Below, one piece after another: positions 33,774 to 42,406 of a stretch of DNA of 64,000 nt. The notes beneath the pieces are model-generated. The model worked only from the letters and a program-made list of their open reading frames with translations. It searched no databases and had not been told where the DNA came from. A program made the translations under genes and the position numbers. The DNA is from Mesorhizobium sp. NBSH29 (GTDB lineage: Bacteria > Pseudomonadota > Alphaproteobacteria > Rhizobiales > Rhizobiaceae). Within the stretch, counting starts at the first letter, position 1. Every line of letters begins with the position of its first letter. The stretch spans positions 1 to 64,000 of the forward strand of contig NZ_CP045495.1 of assembly GCF_015500055.1 (NCBI RefSeq), given 5' to 3'.

Positions 33774-35531
33774 ATGCACCTCATAAAGGTCGATCCGCGC
33801 GCGTTGAAGGACAATCCCGACAAGGCGCGCCAGTCCAAATCCACGCCGCAGGCGGACGCGTTGCTTCTCGCGACGATCAAGGCCGTCGGCCTCGTCCAGC
33901 CTCCCATCATCGCGGCCGAGACCGGCGGCGGCAATGGCTTCATCATCGATTCCGGCCACCGCCGCGTAAAGCAAGCCATCGCGGCTGGGCTCGAGGAAAT
34001 CGATGTGCTCGTCGTCGAGGCCGCCAATGACAACGGGGCGATGCGTTCGATGGTCGAGAACATCGCGCGCGAAGCGCTGAATCCGGTTGACCAGTGGCGG
34101 GCGATCGAGCGCCTGGTCGCGCTCGGCTGGACCGAGGAGGCGATCGGTGTCGCACTGGCTCTGCCGGTGCGTCAGATCAGGAAGCTGCGGCTTCTCGCCA
34201 ATGTCCAACCAGCCATGCTCGACCATATGGCGAAGGGCGACATGCCGAACGAGCAGCAGCTTCGCACGATCGCTTCCGCCTCGCTCGACGATCAGAAGGA
34301 GGTCTGGAAGAAGCACAAGCCGTCGAAGGCCGATCCGCAGGTGTCGTGGTGGAGCGTTGCGCAGGGTCTGACCAAGACCCGAATGTTTGCGCGACATGCC
34401 AGCTTCGGGGACGATCTGGCGCAAGCCTACGGCATCGCCTGGGTCGAAGACCTGTTTGCGCCGGCCGACGAGGACAGCCGCTACACCACCGATGTCGAGG
34501 CTTTCCTCGGCGCCCAGCAGGAGTGGATGGCCAATCACCTGCCGAAGCGCGGCGTGATCGCTGAGGTCGGCCAGTATGGCGAGCCCAAGCTTCCGCCCAA
34601 GGCCGAGCGGGTTTACGGCAAGCCGGGTAAATCCGATTGCACGGCCATGTATCTTGACCGTGATGGGCGCGTTCAGTCGGTGGCTTATCGCATGCCGGCA
34701 CCGAAGAAGGCCAAGGGCATGAACGGAGTGGTGGATACTGCCGACGCCGATGATGGGGTGATCGCTGCGAAGTCGCGTCCCGATGTGACCCGCAAGGGCA
34801 ACGAGATGATTGGAGATTTACGCACCGATGCTCTCCACGAAGCGTTTTCTCGCGCGCCAATCGAGGACGACACGCTGATGGCACTGCTCGTGCTCGCCTT
34901 TGCCGGACAGAACGTCTCCGTCGCCTCCGGCAAGAATGACGTTGCCTATTATGGCTATGCCAGCCTCTCACGTCATGCGGTCCCTTTGTTGGACCAGGAC
35001 GGCAAGCTTGACTTTGACATGGACACGCTGCGCATCGCCGCACGGTCTGTGCTGGTCGACGTGTTGTCGTGCCGAGAGAACCGTTCCGATAGTGGCATTG
35101 TCGCACGAGTTGCTGGTGAGGTGGTCGGCGCCGACAGCTTCTTGCCCAACATGGGCACGGAAGAGTTTCTGTCGTGCCTGTCGCGGCAGGCTTTGGAGGC
35201 GTCCTGCAAGGACACGCCGATCCTGCCGCGCGCTCGCGTCAATGACACCCGCGCAGCCCTTGTCGAGCACTTCAAGGAAGGGCGCTTCGTCCATTCCGCA
35301 GCACTGTTCGCACCCGACGCGGTCGTGCTGGCGTCCTGGATGGCGAAGAACGTGCCCACCACCGATCTCGACGAAGATGCCGATTCCGGCGACACGCCGG
35401 AGCATCTGGATGAGTTTGATGGCGACCAGACGTCGCCGACTGCTCACGACTTCGTCGGTGACGACGCCGATGGTGGCGAGAACCAGCCCTCCGAGGAGGA
35501 GTTGGGAGCCTACCGGGTCGCAGCCGAGTAG
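33774..35531 (+). CDS. ParB/Spo0J N-terminal-domain protein of the element
   Basis: A 585-residue protein with a ParB-like N terminus: VDPRALKDNPDKARQSKST, IDSGHRRVKQAIAAGLEEID and MVENIAREALNPVDQWRAIE, followed by a helix-turn-helix (WTEEAIGVALALPVRQIRKL). The long C-terminal part is specific to plasmid and ICE versions. No ParA gene lies next to it, so it may regulate transcription or act in single-strand DNA handling rather than partition. Start at 33774 with AGGAGAATATCCC; the frame is open to 33492 without signals. Confidence 0.82.
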   Translation: MHLIKVDPRALKDNPDKARQSKSTPQADALLLATIKAVGLVQPPIIAAETGGGNGFIIDSGHRRVKQAIAAGLEEIDVLVVEAANDNGAMRSMVENIAREALNPVDQWRAIERLVALGWTEEAIGVALALPVRQIRKLRLLANVQPAMLDHMAKGDMPNEQQLRTIASASLDDQKEVWKKHKPSKADPQVSWWSVAQGLTKTRMFARHASFGDDLAQAYGIAWVEDLFAPADEDSRYTTDVEAFLGAQQEWMANHLPKRGVIAEVGQYGEPKLPPKAERVYGKPGKSDCTAMYLDRDGRVQSVAYRMPAPKKAKGMNGVVDTADADDGVIAAKSRPDVTRKGNEMIGDLRTDALHEAFSRAPIEDDTLMALLVLAFAGQNVSVASGKNDVAYYGYASLSRHAVPLLDQDGKLDFDMDTLRIAARSVLVDVLSCRENRSDSGIVARVAGEVVGADSFLPNMGTEEFLSCLSRQALEASCKDTPILPRARVNDTRAALVEHFKEGRFVHSAALFAPDAVVLASWMAKNVPTTDLDEDADSGDTPEHLDEFDGDQTSPTAHDFVGDDADGGENQPSEEELGAYRVAAE

Positions 35532-35566
35532 CCGCTCACCCCCCTCATCATCCTTCCGAACGATTT

Positions 35567-35594
35567 CCGCCGCCGGCAGCAATGCCGGCGGCGG
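35567..35594 (+). promoter_or_regulatory. 12-bp GC hairpin with GCAA tetraloop
   Basis: CCGCCGCCGGCA (35567-35578) pairs perfectly with TGCCGGCGGCGG (35583-35594), closed by GCAA. It lies 36 nt after the ParB-like stop and 33 nt before the next start. It may act as a terminator, an mRNA end-stabiliser or a leader control element; there is no U tract. Confidence 0.6.
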
Positions 35595-35627
35595 TTCCGT
35601 TCCAAGCAGTTTAAAGGAGAAAAAAAC

Positions 35628-36104
35628 ATGTCCGCACAGCTCATCTACGATCTTGCCCCGCTCGGCTCCACCGTCACCTATTCCGACGGGGCGCCTCGTC
35701 CACCGGAGCGCTTCCGCAAGAAGCTGGCTGCCTGGGAAAACCGCAACAGCGGCGGCCGGCTGATCCGCAAGCAGGCCGCGCGCCGTGTCGGCGACACCGT
35801 GCTGCCGGCCAGTATCACCCTGCACGAGGGGAACTACGGCGGTGGCGGCGTTGTGGTGCTGACCGTCCACAGAAGCTTCTCGGTCTCGACCGACCTGAAG
35901 TTCGTCGTGACCGAGCGTCCGACAATCGGGTCTGTTCGCATTCTCGATCGGCCCGGCGAGGACGCCGAGTTGCTCCATCTTGCCGAGAGCCGTGCCCATG
36001 CAGAATCTTGGCTCACCACGCATCGCTACCCGAATGCCGTCCTTGAAGAGGTAACGGCCGATACTGTCGCGGCGGATTCGGTAGAGGGGAGGGCGGCCGC
36101 ATGA
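35628..36104 (+). CDS. Conserved backbone protein, function unknown
   Basis: A 158-residue protein (LIYDLAPLGSTVTYSDGAPR, RPPERFRKKLAAWENRNSGG, GDTVLPASITLHEGNYGGGG) with AAAGGAGA upstream. It has no known catalytic motif. It overlaps the next gene (ATGA at 36101-36104), so the two are coupled. Similar pairs follow ParB-like genes on rhizobial elements. Confidence 0.7.
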   Translation: MSAQLIYDLAPLGSTVTYSDGAPRPPERFRKKLAAWENRNSGGRLIRKQAARRVGDTVLPASITLHEGNYGGGGVVVLTVHRSFSVSTDLKFVVTERPTIGSVRILDRPGEDAELLHLAESRAHAESWLTTHRYPNAVLEEVTADTVAADSVEGRAAA

Positions 36105-36997
36105 CCGCCATCCTCCAGACGGCACTGGGCGATGACACTTCCCCCGGATTTGCCAGAGTTTTGTTTGGCCACAGCCACGACGGTTTTCCCGTTGCTCTCG
36201 TCGGCGACAACGCTTTCGCCATGGTCCCCGGGAAGGACAGTCGGCACTATCTGGCGACGGGCTGGCGCATTGCCCGCCCGCTCGACGAATGGACACGGGC
36301 GGACTTTTATGGCCATTCGGGCGAATTGGCCGACGAGGTAGCGTTCCGTGACCGCGTCGAAGAAAACGCGCTGCATCAGCGGCAGCGTGCGGCCCTCGGC
36401 CGGCGTGAGATTTCGTCGCGAGCACATACGCCATGGGGAACGTCGCAGGGCGCTACCGTTCATGCCGATGGTGTCGCTTTCCACTCGACGGCCAGCCATG
36501 GCGGATTTCATCTCAGCCCGGAGCGCAATGCGAAGGTGCATCCGCTGTTGCGCGCCGGGCCGGCCTGGTACGAAGAGGACTGTCATTGGGCGGCCGTGGC
36601 TCACGCCTTTCCGGAACTCTTCTCTGATTTCGAACGGGCCAGCGCGGAGTCCACAATCCGAAACTGTTATCCGGAGGCGTGGGAAGCGATCCACGGGAAG
36701 GTGCTGGAACCCGGCCAGTCGTCGACGAAGGACGAACGCGAGTTTTACAAGCGTCATGCCGATGACTGGATCGTCGTATCGGCGATCCGCTCCGACCATG
36801 AGCCCGGCTTCACCGAGGTCGTAGCCACGATGGGCGGTGATCGCGCCGGAAAACGTGGCACCCGCCGCTACCTGGTTCCTTCGGAAGACTACGGCACGAG
36901 CGGCGGCCGCTTCGGATTCATCATCGATGAAGCTCGTCACCGTCTTTTCGACGGCCCGTCGAGCTTCGTCGGCTGGCAGGGAAGGAAGACGCAATGA
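36101..36997 (+). CDS. Conserved backbone protein (possibly DUF7007 type)
   Basis: A 298-residue protein with a repeated acidic/aromatic pattern (SRHYLATGWRIARPLDEWTR, HWAAVAHAFPELFSDFERAS, DDWIVVSAIRSDHEPGFTEV). The first part of the family name is only a recollection of similar proteins on rhizobial ICEs; no function is known. It is coupled to the genes on both sides by ATGA overlaps (36101 and 36994). Confidence 0.68.
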   Translation: MTAILQTALGDDTSPGFARVLFGHSHDGFPVALVGDNAFAMVPGKDSRHYLATGWRIARPLDEWTRADFYGHSGELADEVAFRDRVEENALHQRQRAALGRREISSRAHTPWGTSQGATVHADGVAFHSTASHGGFHLSPERNAKVHPLLRAGPAWYEEDCHWAAVAHAFPELFSDFERASAESTIRNCYPEAWEAIHGKVLEPGQSSTKDEREFYKRHADDWIVVSAIRSDHEPGFTEVVATMGGDRAGKRGTRRYLVPSEDYGTSGGRFGFIIDEARHRLFDGPSSFVGWQGRKTQ

Positions 36998-37397
36998 AGG
37001 GCGCTCCCGAACAGCGCTCTCAACTTTTCCGCATGAGGAGGCGCGCCGACAGACCCAGCGCCAGCTCGATTTGATAGATCGGCAGATCATCCGCCACATG
37101 ACCGCTCTGATCCCGCACCTGGGACGTCGACAGTCAGGCTATCGGCGCGGCAGGGCTCCTGACCCGAGCGCATTCCTCGAACGATATCGTTCGAACCTTG
37201 CTGCGATCACCGCCGCGCGGCAGCCGGAGATCGATGCACTATTGCGCAAGCTCGCCCGGCAGGATGCCTCCATCGAGGCATTCAAGGCAAGGAACTGGCT
37301 GGACACGGTCGACGCCCAACCCGACGCTCGGCATTGCGGCCAGCCGGCAACGGTCAGCGCTTGCGTACGAACTCCGTGCGAAGGACGAGTCCCTTGA
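36994..37397 (+). pseudogene. Small backbone gene, apparently frameshifted
   Basis: The ATG at 36994 overlaps the previous stop and encodes MKGAPEQRSQLFRMRRRADR before a stop at about 37072. One frame back, the same DNA reads EEARRQTQRQLDLIDRQIIR and continues as a credible helical protein (LERYRSNLAAITAARQPEID) to 37397. The parts would join with loss of one base near 37036. Alternatively the gene starts later, at the ATG 37099. The 3' end overlaps the converging PhnA gene. Confidence 0.45.
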
Positions 37398-37659
37398 TGG
37401 CATCATGCCGGCAATCGACCTCGTCCGGATTGTCAGTGAGGCGGATCGACTTGATCACGGTTCCCTGCTTCAGGGCATGGTTGGCGCCCTTCACCTTGAG
37501 GTCCTTGATCAGGACCACCGAATCCCCGTCGGCAAGCACATTGCCGGCGGCATCGAGCGCCACGACACGCCCGGTCTCCGCGGCGGCAGCCATCTCCGAG
37601 GCCGGACGCCATTCGCCGGTGACTTCATCGTAGATGTAGTCGTCGTTTTCATCGGCCAT
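37354..37659 (-). CDS. Short PhnA-domain protein
   Basis: A 101-residue protein with the PhnA (YjdM) C-terminal domain: LADGDSVVLIKDLKVKGANH, KQGTVIKSIRLTDNPDEVDC, LVLRTEFVRKR. It lacks the N-terminal zinc ribbon of full-length PhnA and has instead an acidic start (MADENDDYIYDEVTGEW). Despite the old name, the family is not required for phosphonate breakdown. It stands alone on the minus strand among rightward backbone genes. Confidence 0.82.
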   Translation of the reverse strand: MADENDDYIYDEVTGEWRPASEMAAAAETGRVVALDAAGNVLADGDSVVLIKDLKVKGANHALKQGTVIKSIRLTDNPDEVDCRHDAIKGLVLRTEFVRKR

Positions 37660-37902
37660 GATCGCCCCTGTCGCCGGAGTTGAACGCCTTGTCCGATCCC
37701 GTGCGGCAGTGTGGCGTGAGCCATCTATAGCAGGCGGGCGCTATTCTCGACCGCACTTGCCGGACGTGACCGTGCCGGCACCTGGAGGCAATCGTTGCGC
37801 CGATAGCGGAGTTCCTCCGCGCTTCGCAGCCTGCTCGGGATCAAGACCATCTGCGCGGCCTGACATCCGCGCGATCACAACCATCACGGACAGGAGAGCA
37901 TC

Positions 37903-38331
37903 ATGCCACTCCACACGATCGAGACCACCTATCACCTTCCCGTCTATCGTCAGGGCGCCTATGACGCCGCGTCCGTCGACGAAGCCTGCAAACTCGCCAT
38001 CGACGACGATGACTGGTCATGCGAGCTTCCTGATCATGAGACGGCCGGCCAGACATTCGTCACCGGAATCTGGCGAGGCCGGGATACGGCATATCAAGGC
38101 GAGCCTTTCGCTGCTTCCGGGCGGTTCGTCCAGACAGTGCAACGCAAGGCCGAGCTTTTCGACACGCTCGTGCGCTTGCTGAAGGAGCCCGCCCAGCCAA
38201 TGGGCCTGTCGCGACATGACTTTGATTCCAGGCTGCTGCGCGCGCTCGCCGCCATTGCCGTGGCCGATGGAATTTTTCGAGACGCCAGCGTCGTGCGGCC
38301 GCGGGAAATCTCGGCTATACATTCCTCCTGA
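37903..38331 (+). CDS. Conserved backbone protein, function unknown
   Basis: A 142-residue protein: an N-terminal acidic part (VDEACKLAIDDDDWSCELPD) and a helical C-terminal part (RFVQTVQRKAELFDTLVRLL). A CAGGAGAG site precedes the ATG. No family is recognised. It is followed 14 nt later by another small conserved gene. Confidence 0.68.
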   Translation: MPLHTIETTYHLPVYRQGAYDAASVDEACKLAIDDDDWSCELPDHETAGQTFVTGIWRGRDTAYQGEPFAASGRFVQTVQRKAELFDTLVRLLKEPAQPMGLSRHDFDSRLLRALAAIAVADGIFRDASVVRPREISAIHSS

Positions 38332-38345
38332 CGACGGGGGAGACC

Positions 38346-38651
38346 ATGATGGACAACACGACGCGCACAGCCTTTGAGCGGTTGCTTAAGATCGCCCAGT
38401 CGGACACCGGGCAGTCGGGTCGGGTCGCCTCCTTCGTCCTGGCCTGGTGGAACGCTGCCGACCATGGCGGTTTCGACATCGCGGATCTCTTCGCCGTCGA
38501 CGCCGAAATCGGCCGGGATATGGCCACCGTCTTCTCCTATCTCGTGGGCCGGCCCACGGCCGAGTATCCCGAGGCGTATCGCGTCGAGATCGAGGCGATC
38601 ATTCGCCGATGGCGGCCGGAGGTCTGGGAGCGCTACGCCGAGTCGGCGTGA
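38346..38651 (+). CDS. Conserved small backbone protein, function unknown
   Basis: A 101-residue protein (FERLLKIAQSDTGQSGRVAS, FVLAWWNAADHGGFDIADLF, TVFSYLVGRPTAEYPEAYRV). The sequence is typical of small genes carried on rhizobial plasmids and ICEs, with no motif pointing to a function. GGGGGAG lies upstream of the tandem ATG start. Confidence 0.7.
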   Translation: MMDNTTRTAFERLLKIAQSDTGQSGRVASFVLAWWNAADHGGFDIADLFAVDAEIGRDMATVFSYLVGRPTAEYPEAYRVEIEAIIRRWRPEVWERYAESA

Positions 38652-39350
38652 CGTCCTGGCGGCAGACTGTCGAACCCGACCGGCCCGATCACATCCGCGC
38701 TTGTGACGGTCATCGCAAGGCGGCATTTCAGGCGCGGGCCAGCCCATCTGAGAAACCTGCGCGTTGATGCCGACGGTCCAACAATGAGCGAGCCGCCTTG
38801 GCTCGGCTTGCATGTCCTGGCGCCATTCGGTCTTGCAGCGCGGCGCAGTGCTGGCGGAACGCCCACGCAGCGGTGATCCGTTGTGGAGAGCCCGTTCCTT
38901 CCCTCTTCCCGAATGAGATCGGCCGCGTCGGCGGCGAAAGGCGAACGCGCGATTTGGAAACGCATGTGCCTGGACGTTCGCGGTCTGCCGGGAGGTGAGC
39001 TGCTTGGGCTGTTCAGCCCTTCCTAGATCGCCTGCTCTTCCTGACATCACTGCCGTGCCGGTCCCCCCGTCGGGTTTGCTGCGGTCTGAACCGGCGGCCA
39101 GCCGCTTCAAGGCCGCTGCGCGCCGCGGAGCGGCCGGGCGCCGCCATTCTCGGCAAAGCAGGCCCGCGTCCCGCGGCGGGCTCCAGCGAAGGGCGGGCCC
39201 GCCTTGTCCGCAAGCCGGCTTCGCTCGCCTGCCGGTTCCCGGACCCTGAAGCGTCCAGCTTCCGCCGGTTCGGGTCGACCGCACCCGAAGGGGGACCGGC
39301 AAGGGCCGGCTCGATCCCGAGGGACGCAACCGAAGGAAAGGATTTTTCCC
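38652..39350. other. Long GC-rich intergenic leader without a supported gene
   Basis: About 700 bp. Frames present are short or are mirrors of each other and have no start signals. The right end forms the leader of the next gene, with a hairpin of TTCGGGT and ACCCGAA near 39269-39289 and a GGAAAGG ribosome site. Confidence 0.5.
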
Positions 39351-39935
39351 ATGACCAAGACCACCCGCACCCGGCAGACCGCCCGCGTCGTCCAGCTGCG
39401 CAAGGGCTCCACGATCGAAATGGTTCGCCTCTCCTGCCCCGACAGCAACCAGACCGCCCTCATCTCGGAGAGCTTCGGACTTCCCGTCCTCGACAGCGAC
39501 GGCATCCGCAGCCTGCATGAGCGGTTCTTCAACGAGACGGCCGACTCGCTCCGCGAAGGCCTGAGCGACCGGGCCATGCAGATCCATCTCCAGCGCATCG
39601 TCGGCTCCTATGTCGGCTCCGCCCACGGCGCAGGGCAGTTCTACAGCCGGTCGGTGTCCGAGGCGCGGGACGCCACGGCCAAGCTCGCCAACGACGCCCG
39701 AGACGAAGATCGTGACGGGCCGGTCGGGTTCGACAGCCAGGCGCAGAGAAAGCGCGAGTTCGCCGCCGACATGGCGCTCCAGGCCCACGCGCTGCGCATG
39801 GCGGCCGAGGCCGCCGTCGCCTCCTACGAGCATATCGTCGGCGAGACCTGGAAGCCCTTCGAGCGCCCGGTCGAGAACGCCGGCGAGACCGTCGGCCGCC
39901 AGGCGGCCGAACTCCAGATGGCGGCCCTCGGCTAG
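39351..39935 (+). CDS. Conserved backbone protein, function unknown
   Basis: A 194-residue, mostly helical protein (QTARVVQLRKGSTIEMVRLS, LHERFFNETADSLREGLSDR, GQFYSRSVSEARDATAKLAN). Start at 39351 with AAGGAAAGG upstream. The protein is charged and soluble with no known domain. It is followed by two strong hairpins and the ArdC-like gene. Confidence 0.68.
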   Translation: MTKTTRTRQTARVVQLRKGSTIEMVRLSCPDSNQTALISESFGLPVLDSDGIRSLHERFFNETADSLREGLSDRAMQIHLQRIVGSYVGSAHGAGQFYSRSVSEARDATAKLANDARDEDRDGPVGFDSQAQRKREFAADMALQAHALRMAAEAAVASYEHIVGETWKPFERPVENAGETVGRQAAELQMAALG

Positions 39936-39941
39936 CCATCC

Positions 39942-40015
39942 CGGCGGGGCTCCGGCCCCGCCGATTACATCTTCGGCCGACAGAACAGGCCGGTCCCGCG
40001 AGGGACCGGCCTGTT
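39942..40015 (+). terminator. Two tandem perfect hairpins after the 39351 gene
   Basis: First: CGGCGGGGC (39942-39950) with its complement at 39955-39963, loop TCCG. Second: AACAGGCCGGTCCC (39984-39997) with its complement at 40002-40015, loop GCGA, a 14-bp perfect stem. Neither has a U tract. They start 6 nt past the stop. Confidence 0.6.
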
Positions 40016-40235
40016 CGCATGTCCCGTCAAAGGCAACAGCGATCGCAGAAGATGAAAAGGGCCGAGAAGAAACAGGGGCATGCCGAGCGTGCCCCGTCCC
40101 GGATGGCGGTCCTGCCGGGGCCGGCGGACAGCGCAATGGCTTCGCCGTCCTCCACTTCGTTCCGGCCTGTCGTCTCTCGCCCTGCGGTCGCGTGCCTCCG
40201 GGTGCGCGGTCTCGCCTGTAGCCCCAGCCGTCGGA

Positions 40236-40278
40236 CCCCGTGACGGGGCCGCGATCGACGCGGCCTCCAAAACGGAGG
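40236..40278 (+). promoter_or_regulatory. Chain of mutually exclusive hairpins over the ardC-like RBS
   Basis: CCCCG-TGA-CGGGG (40236-40248), GGCCGCG-N5-CGCGGCC (40247-40265) and CCTCC-N5-GGAGG (40264-40278) overlap in turn by two bases. The last would hide GGAGG, the best ribosome-binding site for the ATG at 40288. Each fold excludes the next, so the leader could switch translation. Confidence 0.45.
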
Positions 40279-40287
40279 TTCAGGAAA

Positions 40288-41214
40288 ATGAACAGGAAAG
40301 AAGAGAAGCCGCGAGTCGACATCTACGCGAGGATCACCGATCGGATTGTTGCCGATCTCGAAAAGGGTGTCCGGCCCTGGATGCGCCCCTGGAGCGTGGC
40401 AAACACAGCCGGGCGCATAACCCGGCCGCTTCGCCACAATGGCGAACCCTATTCGGGCATGAATGTCATCCTCCTCTGGTCGGAGGCGGTCGCGCGCGGC
40501 TTCGCCTCGCCGGTGTGGATGACGTTCAAGCAGGCGGCTGAACTTGGCGGCCACGTCCGCAAGGGCGAAAGCGGCAGCCTCGTCGTCTATGCCAGCCGCT
40601 TCACCAAGACCGAGAGCGACGGCCGTGGCGGCGAGGTCGAGCGCGATATCCCGTTCCTGAAGACCTACACCGTCTTCAACACCGAGCAGATCGACGGCCT
40701 GCCCGATCGTTTCCACGTTCGGCCGCAGGCGGTAGCCGATCCTGTCGAGCGCATCGAGCACGCCGACCGCTTCTTCGCCAATACCAGGGCCGTCATCCGG
40801 CATGGCGGATCGGCGGCCTTCTACTCGCCGTCGAGCGATCACATCCAGATGCCGCCGTTTGAGAGTTTCCGCGACGCCGCCTCTTACGTTGCGGTGCTCA
40901 GCCACGAAACAGTGCATTGGACGGCGGACTCCCGACGGGTCGGGCGCGATCTCAGCCGCTATGCAAAAGATCGCACCGAGAGGGCGCGGGAGGAATGCGT
41001 TGCTGAACTCGGCAGCTGCTTCCTTTGTGCCGATCTGGGCATCGCACCGGAGCTGGAGCCGCGGCCCGATCATGCCAGTTACCTGGAATCGTGGCTGACC
41101 CTCCTGAAGTCCGACAAGCGGGCGATCTTATCGGCCGCCGCCGACGCGCAGCGCGCCGTGACTTATCTGCACGGCCTTCAGCCGCAGGCGGCCCAGGTTG
41201 CCGAGGCAGCTTGA
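40288..41214 (+). CDS. ArdC-like anti-restriction/ssDNA-binding zincin-type protein
   Basis: A 308-residue protein with the ArdC N-terminal domain (VDIYARITDRIVADLEKGVR, PWMRPWSVANTAGRITRPLR, SGMNVILLWSEA) and a C-terminal metallopeptidase-like domain with HETVH (LSHETVHWTA) and the downstream Glu helix (REECVAELGSCFLC). ArdC binds single-stranded DNA and protects entering plasmid DNA from restriction. Start at 40288 behind GGAGG at 40274. Its stop overlaps the next short frame (TGATG). Confidence 0.87.
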   Translation: MNRKEEKPRVDIYARITDRIVADLEKGVRPWMRPWSVANTAGRITRPLRHNGEPYSGMNVILLWSEAVARGFASPVWMTFKQAAELGGHVRKGESGSLVVYASRFTKTESDGRGGEVERDIPFLKTYTVFNTEQIDGLPDRFHVRPQAVADPVERIEHADRFFANTRAVIRHGGSAAFYSPSSDHIQMPPFESFRDAASYVAVLSHETVHWTADSRRVGRDLSRYAKDRTERAREECVAELGSCFLCADLGIAPELEPRPDHASYLESWLTLLKSDKRAILSAAADAQRAVTYLHGLQPQAAQVAEAA

Positions 41215-41402
41215 TGCTATACGTTCCGATCGCAACAGGGGATGGCGATGCGCCATCCCCGATCCGACTTAGCGTGCTGAGCCTCTGCGCCGGGGTGCAA
41301 TCCACGACGCTGGTTCTTTTGGCCGCGCACGGCATCGTCGCGGCGCAGCCGATCACCGTCTTCATGACCGGTTCCGATGCTGGCGATCCGTTCGGGATCT
41401 GA
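41214..41402 (+). pseudogene. Stub of a PAPS-reductase-like (ATP-pyrophosphatase) gene
   Basis: A 62-residue frame overlapping the ArdC-like stop by TGATG. It contains LSVLSLCAGVQSTTLVLLAA, which matches the ATP-binding loop of PAPS-reductase/DndC-like proteins (SLGAGVQSTTL), then breaks off at a stop. The rest of such a protein (usually over 200 residues) is absent. The break lies next to a 23-nt sequence found again in inverse orientation at 42346-42368, suggesting a rearrangement. Confidence 0.6.
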
Positions 41403-41403
41403 C

Positions 41404-41426
41404 GCTGAAGGCCCCGCCTTGCGGCG
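41404..41426 (+). repeat. 23-nt inverted repeat, left copy
   Basis: The 23 bases are the exact reverse complement of 42346-42368, 920 bp away. This copy begins GCTGAAGGCCCC and ends CTTGCGGCG, just after the stop of the ATP-pyrophosphatase stub. Confidence 0.85.
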
Positions 41427-42011
41427 AAGCACTCGGCGATCCGTCACATCGGTCGGGGCCAGATCAACGCGGTCCCGGCATTCATCGACGATGTGCGGCG
41501 GTGGCGGCGTCGAACAGCCGGATTAGTCCACGTGATGGGGTGGCGCGTCTAGCGCCTGCATCGGTTTGCGCAGGGGCACCATGTTTCGACCGGTGAAGTT
41601 GAACACGGAACGGCCATTTCCCGGTGTGCGTGAGCTCTGCGGCTGACGGCACTGTCGCGAGCCGGGACTGGATGGCGCGCTGCCGTCACACGGTTGGATG
41701 CGAGGCCGGTGGCCGGTCGCCTGTCTTCATTCCGGGCGTTTTCGCGACGGGCACACCCACCTGCGTCCTCGATATGGCTGGTCTGACCGAATGCCGATCT
41801 CGCTGCGCTCGGTCTCGCTCTTATCCCCGCAACGGCCTTCGCGACTTTCTTCCCCTGCCGGCTCCGCCGCCATTCCTCGCGAGGCATGAAAGCCGATTTT
41901 GGCCGCCCTCCATTTCATTCCGGCCCTTCGGGTGCGGGTCGATCGCCTCCGGTCTGTCGACCGCTATCGAGGTCGCGATGGGCGCGGCCCGAGAAACAAA
42001 GGAATGAGACA
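41427..42011. other. No supported gene; remnant-rich stretch
   Basis: 585 bp between the stub and the DUF736 gene. A short frame near 41439-41510 (IRHIGRGQINAVPAFIDDVR) looks protein-like but has no start or known family; it may be another fragment. The rest shows only short frames. Confidence 0.4.
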
Positions 42012-42326
42012 ATGGCTACCATCGGCACCTTCACCTCCACCAGCAACGGCTTCACCGGCGTCATCAAGACCCTCAACCTCAACGTCAAGGCCAAGATCGC
42101 CCGCGCCGAGCGCACCTCCGAAAAGGGCCCTGACTTCCGCATCCTCGACAGCCGCAACACCGAGTTCGGCGCCGCCTGGCAGAAGACCTCGAAGGAGACG
42201 GAGCGCGACTACCTCTCGGTCAAGCTGGACGACCCGAGCTTCCCCGCCCCGATCTACGCCACCCTGATCGAGGTTGAAGGCGAGGAGGGCCTGCAGCTGA
42301 TCTGGTCCAGGCCCAACCGGGACTGA
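42012..42326 (+). CDS. DUF736 family protein
   Basis: A 104-residue DUF736 protein ([60 protein letters not shown]), among the most common small genes of alphaproteobacterial plasmids and ICEs. Function unknown; the compact beta-rich sequence suggests a binding role. It is preceded by AATGAGAC and followed by the hairpin-forming right copy of the 23-nt inverted repeat. Confidence 0.9.
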   Translation: MATIGTFTSTSNGFTGVIKTLNLNVKAKIARAERTSEKGPDFRILDSRNTEFGAAWQKTSKETERDYLSVKLDDPSFPAPIYATLIEVEGEEGLQLIWSRPNRD

Positions 42327-42345
42327 GGCTCCCGCAAGAGGGCTC

Positions 42346-42368
42346 CGCCGCAAGGCGGGGCCTTCAGC
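42346..42368 (-). repeat. 23-nt inverted repeat, right copy
   Basis: Exact reverse complement of 41404-41426. It lies 19 nt past the DUF736 stop. Its CCGCC-GCAA-GGCGG core forms a hairpin that may terminate the DUF736 transcript. Confidence 0.85.
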
Positions 42369-42406
42369 TTCTTGGGAGTGGACAGCCACAACCGAAGGGA
42401 CCTTAC

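Noticed and set aside
34968-36434. 488-codon minus-strand frame over the ParB-like cluster
   Set aside because: Antisense to three genes with family support and ATGA coupling; no recognisable motif.
38094-40322. 742-codon open frame on the minus strand
   Set aside because: It mirrors three rightward backbone genes and hairpin leaders, has Arg/Pro/Gly-rich low-complexity sequence and no start signal. High GC keeps the opposite strand open.
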